A stretch of DNA of 64,000 bases, from NCBI GenBank assembly GCA_035477595.1, contig DATIKM010000033.1, positions 1 through 64,000 on the forward strand, given 5' to 3'. The notes under the pieces were generated by a model that saw nothing but the letters and a program-made list of their open reading frames with translations, did no database searches and was not told the DNA's origin. Shown piece after piece: positions 1-8,275 of the stretch. Positions within the stretch are counted from its first letter, which is position 1; the number at the start of each line of letters is the position of its first letter. Both the position numbers and the translations under genes were made by a program. Origin of the DNA: DATIKM01 sp035477595. Lineage in GTDB: Bacteria; Armatimonadota; Chthonomonadetes; Chthonomonadales; CAJBBX01.

Positions 1-2
1 TC

Positions 3-563
3 GGCTTCTGCGGCACGATGACGCTTCAGAACGACCGGTACATTGGCGTGGTCGAGGACCTCCTGGAGAGCGCCCTCGAGTCCGGCTTCCGGCGCATTCT
101 GCTCCTGAACGGCCACGGCGGCAACGAGGCTCCGGCGCGCATCGCGATGTACAACGTGCGCTTCCGGCGTCGAGCGGAGCGCGGACTGCACCTCGCTCTT
201 GTGTCATGGTGGTCGCTGATCCCGGGTGCTGCGCCGGTTCGCGCGGGATGCGTGCAGGCAGCGGTCTCGCACGCGTGCGAGTGGGAGACCTCCGCGCTGC
301 TGGCCCTCCATCCTGAGAGCGTCCGCGCTGATCTGGCGCCGGACGACTCGGGCCCGGAGCCATGGCCAGGGGCAGGCACCAGGCGCTACGTGGCGGACGA
401 GGCCCGGCAGTTCGCGGAGGTCACCGTCACTGGCGCCCTCGGGCTGCCCAGGCAGGCATCCGCGTCCAAGGGCGAGGCCCTCCTGTCGGCCGCAGCGGAC
501 GCTCTGGTCGAGCTCGTGCGGGATATCTCCGGCTGGGCCGACACACCGCAGCCGCATCACTGA
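3..563 (+). CDS. Creatininase-family amidohydrolase, 5'-truncated by the window edge
   Basis: The reading frame is open from base 3, so the true start lies outside the window; the first visible Met is codon 6 at base 18. The visible part carries the family core: GTMTLQND, then GFRRILLLNGHGGNEA, whose NGHGGN motif supplies metal-binding residues in creatininase and MftE-like enzymes. A later HACEWETS stretch contains the conserved His/Glu pair. Family members hydrolyse cyclic or linear amides using divalent metal; the substrate here cannot be told. About 186 residues remain, so roughly the first quarter of a usual 240-260 residue protein is missing. It converges on the dehydrogenase gene downstream. 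Confidence 0.85.
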   Translation, partial: GFCGTMTLQNDRYIGVVEDLLESALESGFRRILLLNGHGGNEAPARIAMYNVRFRRRAERGLHLALVSWWSLIPGAAPVRAGCVQAAVSHACEWETSALLALHPESVRADLAPDDSGPEPWPGAGTRRYVADEARQFAEVTVTGALGLPRQASASKGEALLSAAADALVELVRDISGWADTPQPHH

Positions 564-612
564 GGGTTGGGCCGCAGCGCGCGGGAGACGGAGCTTGTCG
601 AACGGATCAACA

Positions 613-647
613 CGGCCGCGCTCACATAGCCCACGGGAGCGCGGCCG
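613..647. terminator. Hairpin between convergent genes
   Basis: A perfect 10-bp inverted repeat (CGGCCGCGCT at 613-622, AGCGCGGCCG at 638-647) with a 15-nt loop lies between the creatininase gene and the opposing dehydrogenase gene. There is no T-run. It is probably a bidirectional terminator or 3'-end stabiliser. Confidence 0.5.
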
Positions 648-659
648 CCAGGCGCGGCG

Positions 660-1670
660 TCAGGCATGAGACCAGTCGAAGATCACGCCCATGGCATGGG
701 CGCGGCTCTCCGCCAGCATCCGGTACGCCGCTGCAGCGTCGACGGGAGCGTACCGGTGGGTGACGAGGCTCGACAGCTTGAGGTCGCCGCGCGTCACGTA
801 ATCGAAGAAGAGGTCGGCCATCTCCACGCGACCCCAGGGCGCGTGGTCCGTGCCGACCGCCGGCGGGTTGCCGTCGTGCGCGCCGACGATGCGCAGGCCT
901 CGCGTCAGGACATCGGGTGTGAGCCGCTGCTCCGAAGGCGTACCCGTGTCGCCGAGCAGCAGCAGCGTACCGAGAGTGCGGACCAGCCCGAGGGCGGCAG
1001 GCAGCACGGCGGCGTTGCCCGTGACGTCGTAGACTACGTCGGCGCCGCGACCACCCGTAAGCTGCATGACGTCCTCGCGGGCATCGGCCACGGGCGTCTC
1101 GATGCAGTCCGTCGCTCCGTGTTCCCGGGCCATCTGCAGCCGCCGTGGCGCTGTGTCGATGGCGATCACCCGCTTCGCCCCGAGCAGGCGGACGTACTGC
1201 ACCACGAGCTGCCCCAGCAGGCCCAGCCCAACTACCACAACGGTGTCTCCCAGAGCGTGGTTCGCGTGGCGCACGCCAGTCTGCACGATGTTGGACAGAC
1301 CGAACCAGGTGGCATCCTCGTCCGTCACGCCGTCCGGTACGCGTGTCAGGGCGCCAGGCTCGACCACCGTATACTGCCGGTGTGGCGCGCGAAGCGCCAC
1401 GCGCTCCAGACCGCGATACCCTTGCACGTCGGCTCCGACGGCCACAATCTGGCCAACTAGGCTGTAGCCCGGGCGGAACGGGTACTTCACCCACCGATCC
1501 CAATGGGTGTCGGGCGCGAAGAGCCTGCCATAGATGATTCCCTCCGTCCCCGTGCTGATCAGGGATCGGGAGGCATGCACCAGCACCTGCCGCGATCCGA
1601 CATCGGGCACCCGCTGGCGCGTTACCTCGACCTGCAGGGCTCCCGTGAAGACGACATCGAGCGAGTCCAT
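660..1670 (-). CDS. MDR-family dehydrogenase, zinc ligands not recognisable
   Basis: This 336-residue medium-chain dehydrogenase has an N-terminal GroES-like domain, a Rossmann domain with a VVGLGLLGQ nucleotide-binding loop near residue 148, and a GGRGADVVYDVTG strand. Where typical zinc alcohol dehydrogenases have the catalytic Cys followed by GTD, this protein reads LISTGTEG, and no structural-zinc four-Cys lobe is visible. It is therefore more like the zinc-free MDR group than a classical alcohol dehydrogenase; the substrate is unknown. The Met at 1670 was chosen because AAGGAG lies 9 nt upstream, while the Met at 1679 directly abuts that site. It follows rodA by 32 nt and is probably cotranscribed with it. 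Confidence 0.8.
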   Translation of the reverse strand: MDSLDVVFTGALQVEVTRQRVPDVGSRQVLVHASRSLISTGTEGIIYGRLFAPDTHWDRWVKYPFRPGYSLVGQIVAVGADVQGYRGLERVALRAPHRQYTVVEPGALTRVPDGVTDEDATWFGLSNIVQTGVRHANHALGDTVVVVGLGLLGQLVVQYVRLLGAKRVIAIDTAPRRLQMAREHGATDCIETPVADAREDVMQLTGGRGADVVYDVTGNAAVLPAALGLVRTLGTLLLLGDTGTPSEQRLTPDVLTRGLRIVGAHDGNPPAVGTDHAPWGRVEMADLFFDYVTRGDLKLSSLVTHRYAPVDAAAAYRMLAESRAHAMGVIFDWSHA

Positions 1671-1702
1671 GGCGCGCATCTCCTTAGCAGCGGATGGTGT
1701 CG

Positions 1703-2800
1703 TCAGAACACGAGCTTGTGGCGTCGCATGCCGATACTGAGCAGGAGCCCAAGGGCCACCATGTTGACGATCAGGCTGCTTCCGCCATAGGACACGAACG
1801 GCAGCGGCACGCCGGCGACGGGCATGACCCCGAGGGTCATGCCGATGTTCACCATCACGTGAAACGACCACATGCCCACGATGCCTGCCGCCACTAGTTG
1901 GCTCAGGCCGTCTCCCGCCCTGGCGGCGGCAAGGAGCCCGCGCAGGAGCAGACCCGCGAACAGAGCCACCGTGAGCGCGCTTGCGACGAACCCGCCTTCC
2001 TCCCCTATAACCGCGAACACGAAGTCAGTGTGCTTCTCGGGGATGAACTGGCCCTGCACCTGGGTGCCCCTCATGTACCCTTTGCCCCAGAGCTGGCCTG
2101 AGCCGATCGCGATCCGCGACTGACGCACGTGATAGCCAGCGTCGGCGGGATCCCGGGACGGGTATACGAACGCGACCATGCGCTCCTTCTGGTAGGGCTT
2201 AATGATGCCGGCGTTCCAGGCCACGGCGAACAGCACGAGCCCGGCAACCACGACCGCTGCCAGGTGCGTCACGCGCGCTCCCGCAACGAACGTCATGGAA
2301 AGCCAGATGGCCACGAGCACCAGAGTGGTCCCGAGGTTCGGTTGCAGGAAGATGAGAATGGTCGGCACGCCGACATAGGCCAGAGACAGGAGCAGAACGG
2401 CGGGCTGGCCGACGCGGTCGCGCCGGTTCTGCAGGTAGGCGGCAAGGCCGACGATGGCCGCGATCTTGGCAAACTCGGAGGGCTGGAACTGCCACCCGAA
2501 GAGCGGTATCCACCGTTGGGCCCCGTGGGACTCGGCGCCGACATGCAGGACCAGGACCAGAAGCGCGATCGCGGCGAGGTAGAGAGTTCGGACCCAGCGG
2601 GCCAGCTTGGCGCAGTCGACGGAGGTGGCGCCAACCATCAGCGCGAGGCCGACCGCTCCGAACGCAATGTGCTTCTGGAGGGTGACCGCGTCTGCGCCGC
2701 GGGTAGCGCTGTAGAGCGTCGCAATGCCGATGGCGAGCAGGGCCAGTGCAACGAGGAGCAGAGGCAGATCGAGGTTCTTGCGGAGTCTGTGGTCGAGCAT
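1703..2800 (-). CDS. rodA: Rod-shape-determining SEDS glycosyltransferase RodA
   Basis: RodA polymerises lipid II into glycan strands during cell elongation, working with a class B PBP and MreBCD at the inner membrane. The 365-residue protein has about ten hydrophobic segments. It has PSEFAKIA, EKHTDFVFAVIGEE (whose Asp matches the catalytic extracellular-loop Asp of SEDS enzymes) and a C-terminal PFVSYGGSS motif typical of FtsW/RodA. The usual QPDLGT motif reads QPNLGT here, an Asp-to-Asn change. The start is the ATG at 2800. RodA-type residues (shorter than FtsW, HTDF context) support elongasome rather than divisome assignment. Confidence 0.93.
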   Translation of the reverse strand: MLDHRLRKNLDLPLLLVALALLAIGIATLYSATRGADAVTLQKHIAFGAVGLALMVGATSVDCAKLARWVRTLYLAAIALLVLVLHVGAESHGAQRWIPLFGWQFQPSEFAKIAAIVGLAAYLQNRRDRVGQPAVLLLSLAYVGVPTILIFLQPNLGTTLVLVAIWLSMTFVAGARVTHLAAVVVAGLVLFAVAWNAGIIKPYQKERMVAFVYPSRDPADAGYHVRQSRIAIGSGQLWGKGYMRGTQVQGQFIPEKHTDFVFAVIGEEGGFVASALTVALFAGLLLRGLLAAARAGDGLSQLVAAGIVGMWSFHVMVNIGMTLGVMPVAGVPLPFVSYGGSSLIVNMVALGLLLSIGMRRHKLVF

Positions 2801-2864
2801 GCATTGCGCCTGCGAGTGATGGCGTCACACCCATGGCATCGAGCCAGCGGTGCGGCCGCTTCCC

Positions 2865-2894
2865 AGTATATCGCTCAGCCCCCGCGGCCGGCAA
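2865..2894 (-). promoter_or_regulatory. Candidate rodA promoter
   Basis: Reading the minus strand, TTGCCG (2889-2894) is separated by 18 nt from TATACT (2865-2870). It would start transcription about 60 nt upstream of the rodA ATG. Confidence 0.5.
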
Positions 2895-2921
2895 CCTCGC
2901 ACTGGCTGACACGAGGGCGGT

Positions 2922-2950
2922 TTGACGCCCCTTCGGGCCACCGGTATAAT
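2922..2950 (+). promoter_or_regulatory. Promoter of the 3192-6596 gene
   Basis: TTGACG (2922-2927), 17-nt spacer, TATAAT (2945-2950). It is divergent from the rodA promoter. No gene is seen in 2801-3191 apart from these two promoters. Confidence 0.75.
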
Positions 2951-2956
2951 GCCGCT

Positions 2957-3191
2957 CGGAGCGGGAGAGTCCGTCCTGCGCGCGCCGGTGGGCCGGCCGT
3001 ACGTCGAATGGCCGGGGCCCGGCGGCTCCTTAGGGCAGCGTGCGCAGGCGGTGCCCCCTTCACCAGTTTGGCTCCGGGCCCCTGCGACGCGGTCGATCCG
3101 TTGCGCGCGGTGCCCGTGCACTGCGGCGGCTTGGTTCAGGGCGCAGTGAGATCGCGCACTCGCCGCCAACGATCTTCCCGGGAGACAACCT
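2957..3191 (+). other. Long untranslated leader, no gene seen
   Basis: If the TATAAT at 2945 is used, the transcript has an untranslated leader of roughly 235 nt before the ATG at 3192. The leader is GC-rich and contains no convincing coding frame. I do not recognise a known riboswitch class in it. A ribosome-binding-like GGGAGA lies 5-6 nt before the ATG. Confidence 0.4.
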
Positions 3192-6100
3192 ATGACGCAG
3201 GACGAGCCCCGGCCCGAAGGCGCGACAGCGCCGGCCGGTGAGCCTCAGGCTGCCGACACCTCCGCAGCATCTGGCGCTGCGCCTTCAGCCCGCACTCGCA
3301 CCCGCGCTCCACGCGCCACTCGATCACGCAAGGCAAAGACGCCGCCTGAAGCCGAACCAGAGGCATCTGCGGCAGTTGAGCCGGCTCCTACCACCAACGC
3401 CGAGCCGGTGATGCAATCGGACGCAGGCGATGGTCCAGATCGCGCGCCCGACGAGCCCGTCCAGGCGGACGCGGCGCCCACGCCTCGTCAGCGCGCTCCC
3501 CGGCGCCGTTCCAGGAAGGCCTCTGTCGCGGCGCCTCAGTCCGAGCCGGTGGTACAGCCGGACGCAGGCGATGGTCCAGATCGCGCGCCCGACGAGCCCG
3601 TCCAGGTGGACGCGGCCCCCACGCCTCGTCAGCGCGCTCCCCGGCGCCGTTCGAGGAAGGTCTCCGTCGCGGCGCCTCCGTCCGAGCCGGTGATACAGCC
3701 GGTCGCAGGCGATGGACCAGAACGCGCGCCCGACGAGCCCGTCCAGGTGGATGCGGCCACCACGCCTCGTCAGCGCGCTCCCCGGCGCCGTTCCAGGAAG
3801 GCCTCCGTCGCGGCGCCTCAGTCCGAGCCTGGTGAGGCCGGCGTGCCTTCGGGCGCCGAGGCTGCGGCGGCGGCGGTGGACACGCCCACGGAGTCTGGGT
3901 CGGACGCAGGCCTGCCGCCGCCTGGTGATGGCGCGCCGCCGGCTCCGCCCAGAAGGGGCGGCGGGCGCCCGCGGCGCCGCGCGGAGCGACCCAGCGCGAA
4001 GGCGACTGCCGGCCGCGGGGAGGAGGCTGGGGAGAGCAAGGCCGCCCAGATCGACGAGGATGCCGGGGACGTGGCCCGCCAGGACGGCGAGGACGCTCCG
4101 GTCCGGCGCCCTGTCGCGAGGAAGCGCCCGACGAGGGCGCGGCTGCGCAGCAGCGACGAGCCGGCGCCCGTCGGAGGCGCCAAGGTCGTGGTGCGGCGCG
4201 GTGTGCCAGAGATCGTGGTTGACGGCCAGCCGATCGCGTCCGCGCTCTTCTTTGGCAACCTGTCGGAGCCCGGCAACGAACGCACAGTGCTGCGCGAGGC
4301 AGAGCGCGCAGCGCGGGCAGGGGTGCGCATCCTGTCTACGCTGGTTGAGCTTGTGTGCCCGATCCCGCCGGATGACACCGTCCACAACCAGGTGGACGAG
4401 CGCCTGCAGGCCCTGCTGAGCGCTGCGCCCGACGGCTATCTCCTGCCGCGTATCGTCTTTGTGCCCGCACCGGGCTGGCAGCACCAGTACCCGCACGACG
4501 TGAGTCACTACTCCGACGGCGTTACCGATGACCCCTCCATCGCCTCGGACCGCTTCTGGACCGAGGCAGAGGCTGCCCTGCGCGCCTTGATCGACCACGT
4601 TCAGCGGACGAGCTACGGACCTCGCGTTCTCGGCTACCACCTCGATCGCGGTGAGTGGTTCCACCCCGCCGACAGCGGGTACGACCGGTCGTTCGCGAAC
4701 CGCGAAGCGTTCCGGCAGTGGCTGCGGGTCAAGTACAAGGGCAGCGAGGTCGCACTGAGGGCCGCGTGGCACGACGGCGCGATGCAGCTCTACACCGTCG
4801 AGATCCCGGAGCTATCAAGTCCTGCGGAGTCAGTGGACACGTTTTTCGAGCCGAGGCGCGGGCGACGGTGGGTCGACTTCATCGAGTTCACGTCAGACTG
4901 CACGGCGGACCGACTGTGCGCGCTCGCGGCCGCCGTCAAGGATGCGAGTAGCGGCTCGGCGCTCGTCTCCGCAAGCTACGGCTACACTCTCGAGTTCGCC
5001 CATGCCGGTTCGGGCCACCTGGCCCTCGGGCGGCTCCTTGCGTGCCCCGATGTCGACATCGTGACCGGGCCGCCGTCGTACACGGACAGGCCCGCAGGCC
5101 ACTCCGGAGCCTTCCCCGGACCAGCCGACTCGCTTGCCCTCCACGGCAAGCTGTGGCTCTCGGAGGATGACACGAGAACGCACCTTGCCGGTCGGGCGGG
5201 GGCCGACGACTACAACCCGCGAATGGAATCCAAGGAGGCAACCGAGGCGGTGCACCTGCGCTCGGTGGGCCAAGCTCTTGCCCACCAGTGCGGCCTCGGC
5301 TTCATGGACCTGTGGGGCGAGGGTTGGCTGGACGGCGATGAGGTGTGGGCCGAGGCCAGCCAGTATGTGCAAAGGCACGCCGGGCAGATCAGCACCCGTC
5401 GGGCGGCCAGTCCCGATGTAGTGGCGCTTGTGGACGAGCGCAGCCTTGCGCACGTGCGTGGCGGCCCGGACCTGATGCGGTCGATACTGCGCGGTCAGCG
5501 CGACGCGCTCCTGCGCACCGGAGCTTCTGTGGGGTTCTACCTCCAGAGCGATGTCTGTGCGCGCGCGTTCCCGACGGATGCCCCGCTGTACATTTTCCTC
5601 AATCCGTATCGGCTGCCTGCCCTCCAGCGCGCGGCCATCAAAGCGAAGCTCCAGACCGGCGGCAAGACGCTCGTGTGGATGTACGCGCCGGGCGTAGTCG
5701 AGGACCGCGGCGAGGCTTACGAGCTGCCCCTCGACGCCATGGGCATCTCGATTCGCCGTCAGCCGTGGGACTCCGAGGCCGGTTCGCGGTTCACAGGCGC
5801 CAAGGGCCCCGCGATGGAAGGGATGCAGGGCCGGCCCCTGGGGGCTCGTCGACGAGTCAACCCTACCTACTATGTCGACGATGATGCCAGTGTCACAGTC
5901 CTTGCCGAGTACGTGCAGTCGGGCCTTCCCTCGGTTGCCGTCCGAGCGCACGCGGGCTGGCAGAGCGTCTTCTGCGGTGAGCCCTTTATGACGCCAGAGC
6001 TAGCTCGCAGCCTCTGCCGGCTCGCGGGAGTCCACCTCTACTCGCAGGGAGTGGACGACTACGTCTTCGCGCGCCATGGGTGGGTCACCGTCGTCGCGAC

Positions 6101-6596
6101 CCGCGATGGAGACCGGGCGCTCGCACTACCTGGCGTCGCAAGCGTCTACGACCTTGGCGCGCAGCGGCTCATCGCTGAGGACACGCGCAGCGCCCGGTAT
6201 AGCGCACGGGGGCGGACGACCCGCTGCTTCTACGTGGGCGAGCGCGACGACATGGTAAGGATCGGCCTTCCGAACGTAGATCGCAAGAGGGCGCGGCGCA
6301 AGACATCGTCGGCCTCGGAGGGAGTCGCTGCGGACGACGGAGTTGCACCCATCACGTTCCAGCCCACGCCTGAGGCCCCCACCGCCGAGGCGGAAGGCTT
6401 CTCCGACCTGTACGAGGAGGCGCTTGCGGATGCGATCGCCGACAGCGCGGAAATGGAGGCGCTCACCGTGGCCGGCGCGGCCGCGATCAAGCGACGCAGG
6501 CGGCGTCGCGGGGGCAGGGGTCGCGGGCGCCGGTCCGGCACACCAGCGGAGCACCCATCGTCGGAGGCACCTGCGGGGGACGCGCCGGAGGCTTAG
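3192..6596 (+). CDS. GH42-like TIM-barrel protein with Arg-rich tandem repeats and Arg/Gly-rich tail
   Basis: This 1134-residue protein has three parts. Residues 1-325 are disordered, Pro/Ala/Arg-rich, and include three 47-residue repeats each with a basic RQRAPRRRSRK block, followed by a GGRPRRRAERP segment resembling an AT-hook. Residues about 330-1050 look like a clan-A glycoside hydrolase of the GH42 type: Glu488 in LDRGEWF fits the acid/base position and Glu658 in WLSEDDTRTH fits the nucleophile, followed by a flavodoxin-like trimerisation-type domain. The C-terminus is acidic, then ends in KRRRRRRGGRGRGRR. There is no signal peptide, so it is probably cytoplasmic, which is odd for a large glycosidase. 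Basic Arg/Gly tails of this kind occur in RNase E and other RNA-binding proteins; nucleic-acid or polyanion binding is inference. Confidence 0.75.
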   Translation: MTQDEPRPEGATAPAGEPQAADTSAASGAAPSARTRTRAPRATRSRKAKTPPEAEPEASAAVEPAPTTNAEPVMQSDAGDGPDRAPDEPVQADAAPTPRQRAPRRRSRKASVAAPQSEPVVQPDAGDGPDRAPDEPVQVDAAPTPRQRAPRRRSRKVSVAAPPSEPVIQPVAGDGPERAPDEPVQVDAATTPRQRAPRRRSRKASVAAPQSEPGEAGVPSGAEAAAAAVDTPTESGSDAGLPPPGDGAPPAPPRRGGGRPRRRAERPSAKATAGRGEEAGESKAAQIDEDAGDVARQDGEDAPVRRPVARKRPTRARLRSSDEPAPVGGAKVVVRRGVPEIVVDGQPIASALFFGNLSEPGNERTVLREAERAARAGVRILSTLVELVCPIPPDDTVHNQVDERLQALLSAAPDGYLLPRIVFVPAPGWQHQYPHDVSHYSDGVTDDPSIASDRFWTEAEAALRALIDHVQRTSYGPRVLGYHLDRGEWFHPADSGYDRSFANREAFRQWLRVKYKGSEVALRAAWHDGAMQLYTVEIPELSSPAESVDTFFEPRRGRRWVDFIEFTSDCTADRLCALAAAVKDASSGSALVSASYGYTLEFAHAGSGHLALGRLLACPDVDIVTGPPSYTDRPAGHSGAFPGPADSLALHGKLWLSEDDTRTHLAGRAGADDYNPRMESKEATEAVHLRSVGQALAHQCGLGFMDLWGEGWLDGDEVWAEASQYVQRHAGQISTRRAASPDVVALVDERSLAHVRGGPDLMRSILRGQRDALLRTGASVGFYLQSDVCARAFPTDAPLYIFLNPYRLPALQRAAIKAKLQTGGKTLVWMYAPGVVEDRGEAYELPLDAMGISIRRQPWDSEAGSRFTGAKGPAMEGMQGRPLGARRRVNPTYYVDDDASVTVLAEYVQSGLPSVAVRAHAGWQSVFCGEPFMTPELARSLCRLAGVHLYSQGVDDYVFARHGWVTVVATRDGDRALALPGVASVYDLGAQRLIAEDTRSARYSARGRTTRCFYVGERDDMVRIGLPNVDRKRARRKTSSASEGVAADDGVAPITFQPTPEAPTAEAEGFSDLYEEALADAIADSAEMEALTVAGAAAIKRRRRRRGGRGRGRRSGTPAEHPSSEAPAGDAPEA
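3402..3824 (+). repeat. Three in-frame 141-nt tandem repeats
   Basis: Units at 3402-3542, 3543-3683 and 3684-3824 are nearly identical in DNA and each encode 47 residues, from EPV to AAPxS, with a central acidic DGPxRAPDEPVQ block and a basic RQRAPRRRSRK block. A fourth partial unit starts at 3825 (EPG). The high DNA identity points to recent expansion by slippage or recombination. Confidence 0.95.
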
Positions 6597-6626
6597 CCCG
6601 CTGCCAACCAGGGGCGCGTGCGGTGT

Positions 6627-7430
6627 TTACGGATTCGCGCGCGGAGCGCCGCGACCGCGGCCAGTCCGCTCCGGCTCACGGCGCCAGGACTGAGCCGCAG
6701 TGTGCCGATGCGACTCGCGCCGGCGGGGCGCGGCAAGTCGGCGCAGGAGTGTGGGGACCGACAGCCGGCGCCTGCGTGGAGCCTGCGTGTGTGGAGGTCT
6801 CGGATCAAGCACGATGCGCAGGATCTCTAGGTACATGCGCACTCGCGCGACCCACCCGCGCAGGAGCCCAAGCTTCTCCTCCTTCATGGGGTGGGTGATG
6901 CCGGGCAACAGCACGGAGACCGTGGGCACCCGGTAATACCGGCAGAAGCGGGTGATGGCCATCTCCACGCCGTACCGCGTTCCCGCGATGTCCGGGATGG
7001 TGTCGAATACGTCGCGGCAGATGGCGCGCTGCCCGCTGATGCTGGGCACCAGCCGCTGAGACCAGTCCGTTATCTTTCTGCCGCCCCGGAACCTGCCTAC
7101 GGTCATGCGCGCCCGGCCCTGGCGGATCGGGGTGAGCATGTCGTCGATGTGACGCGCTTGCAGGCCGATGAGATCGGCGTCGAGGAACAGCAGTACGTCG
7201 GCATCGGTGGCGGTTGCGCCCGCCAACATGGCGGCGCCCTTGCCCCGGTTCTCCGGCAGATCTATGACGCGCAGTGCGCCGGCGCGTCGTGCGGCGTCTC
7301 CGGTGCCGTCGGTTGACCCGTCGTCGACCACGATGACCTGATGGACGGCCGGGCAGGACTTCACGGCCCGCACGACGCTGGCCACACGCTCGGCTTCGTT
7401 GTACGCCGGTAGGATCGCTGCGATCTTCAC
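6627..7430 (-). CDS. Family 2 glycosyltransferase (dolichol-phosphate-mannose-synthase-like)
   Basis: A GT-A fold enzyme of 267 residues. ILPAYNEA opens the domain, VVDDGSTDG (DDGS at residues 36-39) binds the nucleotide, and LFLDADL (84-86) is the DxD metal site. The NRGKGAA motif is typical of DPM1/GtrB-like and glucosylphosphoglycerate-synthase-like enzymes. No C-terminal membrane anchor is seen; the last 50 residues are Arg-rich. I chose the GTG at 7430 because GGAGGTG lies 8 nt upstream and the homologous region begins there, rather than the Met at 7472. Donor and acceptor are unknown. It converges on the preceding plus-strand gene with a 30-nt gap. Confidence 0.85.
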   Translation of the reverse strand: MKIAAILPAYNEAERVASVVRAVKSCPAVHQVIVVDDGSTDGTGDAARRAGALRVIDLPENRGKGAAMLAGATATDADVLLFLDADLIGLQARHIDDMLTPIRQGRARMTVGRFRGGRKITDWSQRLVPSISGQRAICRDVFDTIPDIAGTRYGVEMAITRFCRYYRVPTVSVLLPGITHPMKEEKLGLLRGWVARVRMYLEILRIVLDPRPPHTQAPRRRRLSVPTLLRRLAAPRRRESHRHTAAQSWRREPERTGRGRGAPRANP

Positions 7431-7504
7431 GGGCGGCTCACCTCCATGGCGCGGCAGGGCCTCCCCGGTCATCCAGCCGAGGGCGACGCTTGCACTCGGC
7501 CTGC

Positions 7505-8275
7505 CTACCTGCCGTACGGAAACTGCTGAAGCTCGATGATCCGCTGAGCTCGCTCGATCCTGCTGCGCGACAGGGGGTGCGTCCGAAGGAATGCGGGCTG
7601 GCCTGCGCCCCTCTCCATGGCATCAAGCTTCTGGAACAGGCGCAACAAGCCTGCAGGGTCGAAACCCGCGCGATGCGCGTAGGAGAGCCCGCGCCTGTCC
7701 GCTTCGTACTCGTCCTCCCGGCTGAAGCTGAGGCTGAGAAGGTCCTGAGCCAGAGTGGCGATGTCGTGCGCGGTCCGTCCCCGGAGCAAAACGATGATGC
7801 CGATATTCGCGGCGAGCTGCTGGCTGATCATCTCGGCGACGTGTCGAGCGTTCACGTGGGCGACCTCGTGGGCGATCACGCCCGCCAGGGCGTCGTCATC
7901 GTCGCCGACCATATCGAGAAGGCCCCTGAACACGTAGATCGGCCCGCCGGGGAGCGAGATGGCGTTGATCTCCTTGCGGTCGAGCAGCTTCACGGAATAG
8001 GGAATGCCGGGGCGCATCTCCGCATGAGCCAGAACCCGTTGCGCTATGCGCTGAACGCGCCGAGCATCGGCGGAGTCCGTGTCTACCCTCGCCTCGGCCT
8101 CCACCTGCCGAGACACATCGCGGCCAAGCCGCACCTCGTCCCTCGTGCTGAGGAAGTTCGTGCCCCTGCACCCTGCAAGGAGGGACACGGCGCCGGCAGT
8201 CGCGACGACTGCCGCCCGCGCGCCAAGCCGAAGGGCGGACCGCCGCGTGTGTCGCGCCCGCCTATCGTTCGCCAT
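7505..8275 (-). CDS. M48 family metalloprotease lipoprotein (BepA/YfgC- or LoiP-like)
   Basis: A zinc metallopeptidase of 256 residues. The N-terminus has a TRRSALR twin-arginine-like stretch, a hydrophobic segment and a lipobox LLAGC (Cys36), so it is probably an envelope lipoprotein facing outward. HEVAH at 136-140 gives the two zinc His and catalytic Glu; EYEAD at 189-193 supplies the third ligand. Family members degrade misfolded outer-membrane or periplasmic proteins. The start at 8275 follows GGGAGGGG by about 6 nt and overlaps the preceding small gene by 14 nt, so the genes are translationally linked. The twin-Arg motif suggests, but does not prove, Tat export. Confidence 0.88.
   Translation of the reverse strand: MANDRRARHTRRSALRLGARAAVVATAGAVSLLAGCRGTNFLSTRDEVRLGRDVSRQVEAEARVDTDSADARRVQRIAQRVLAHAEMRPGIPYSVKLLDRKEINAISLPGGPIYVFRGLLDMVGDDDDALAGVIAHEVAHVNARHVAEMISQQLAANIGIIVLLRGRTAHDIATLAQDLLSLSFSREDEYEADRRGLSYAHRAGFDPAGLLRLFQKLDAMERGAGQPAFLRTHPLSRSRIERAQRIIELQQFPYGR

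Noticed and set aside
3402..3824. Tandem repeats as a CRISPR-like array
   Set aside because: The units are contiguous, in frame and encode protein; there are no spacers.
3324..4772. Long minus-strand open frame (482 codons) opposite the GH-like gene
   Set aside because: It mirrors the low-complexity, repeat-rich plus strand; high GC produces long antisense frames. It lacks a promoter, ribosome-binding site or recognisable domain.
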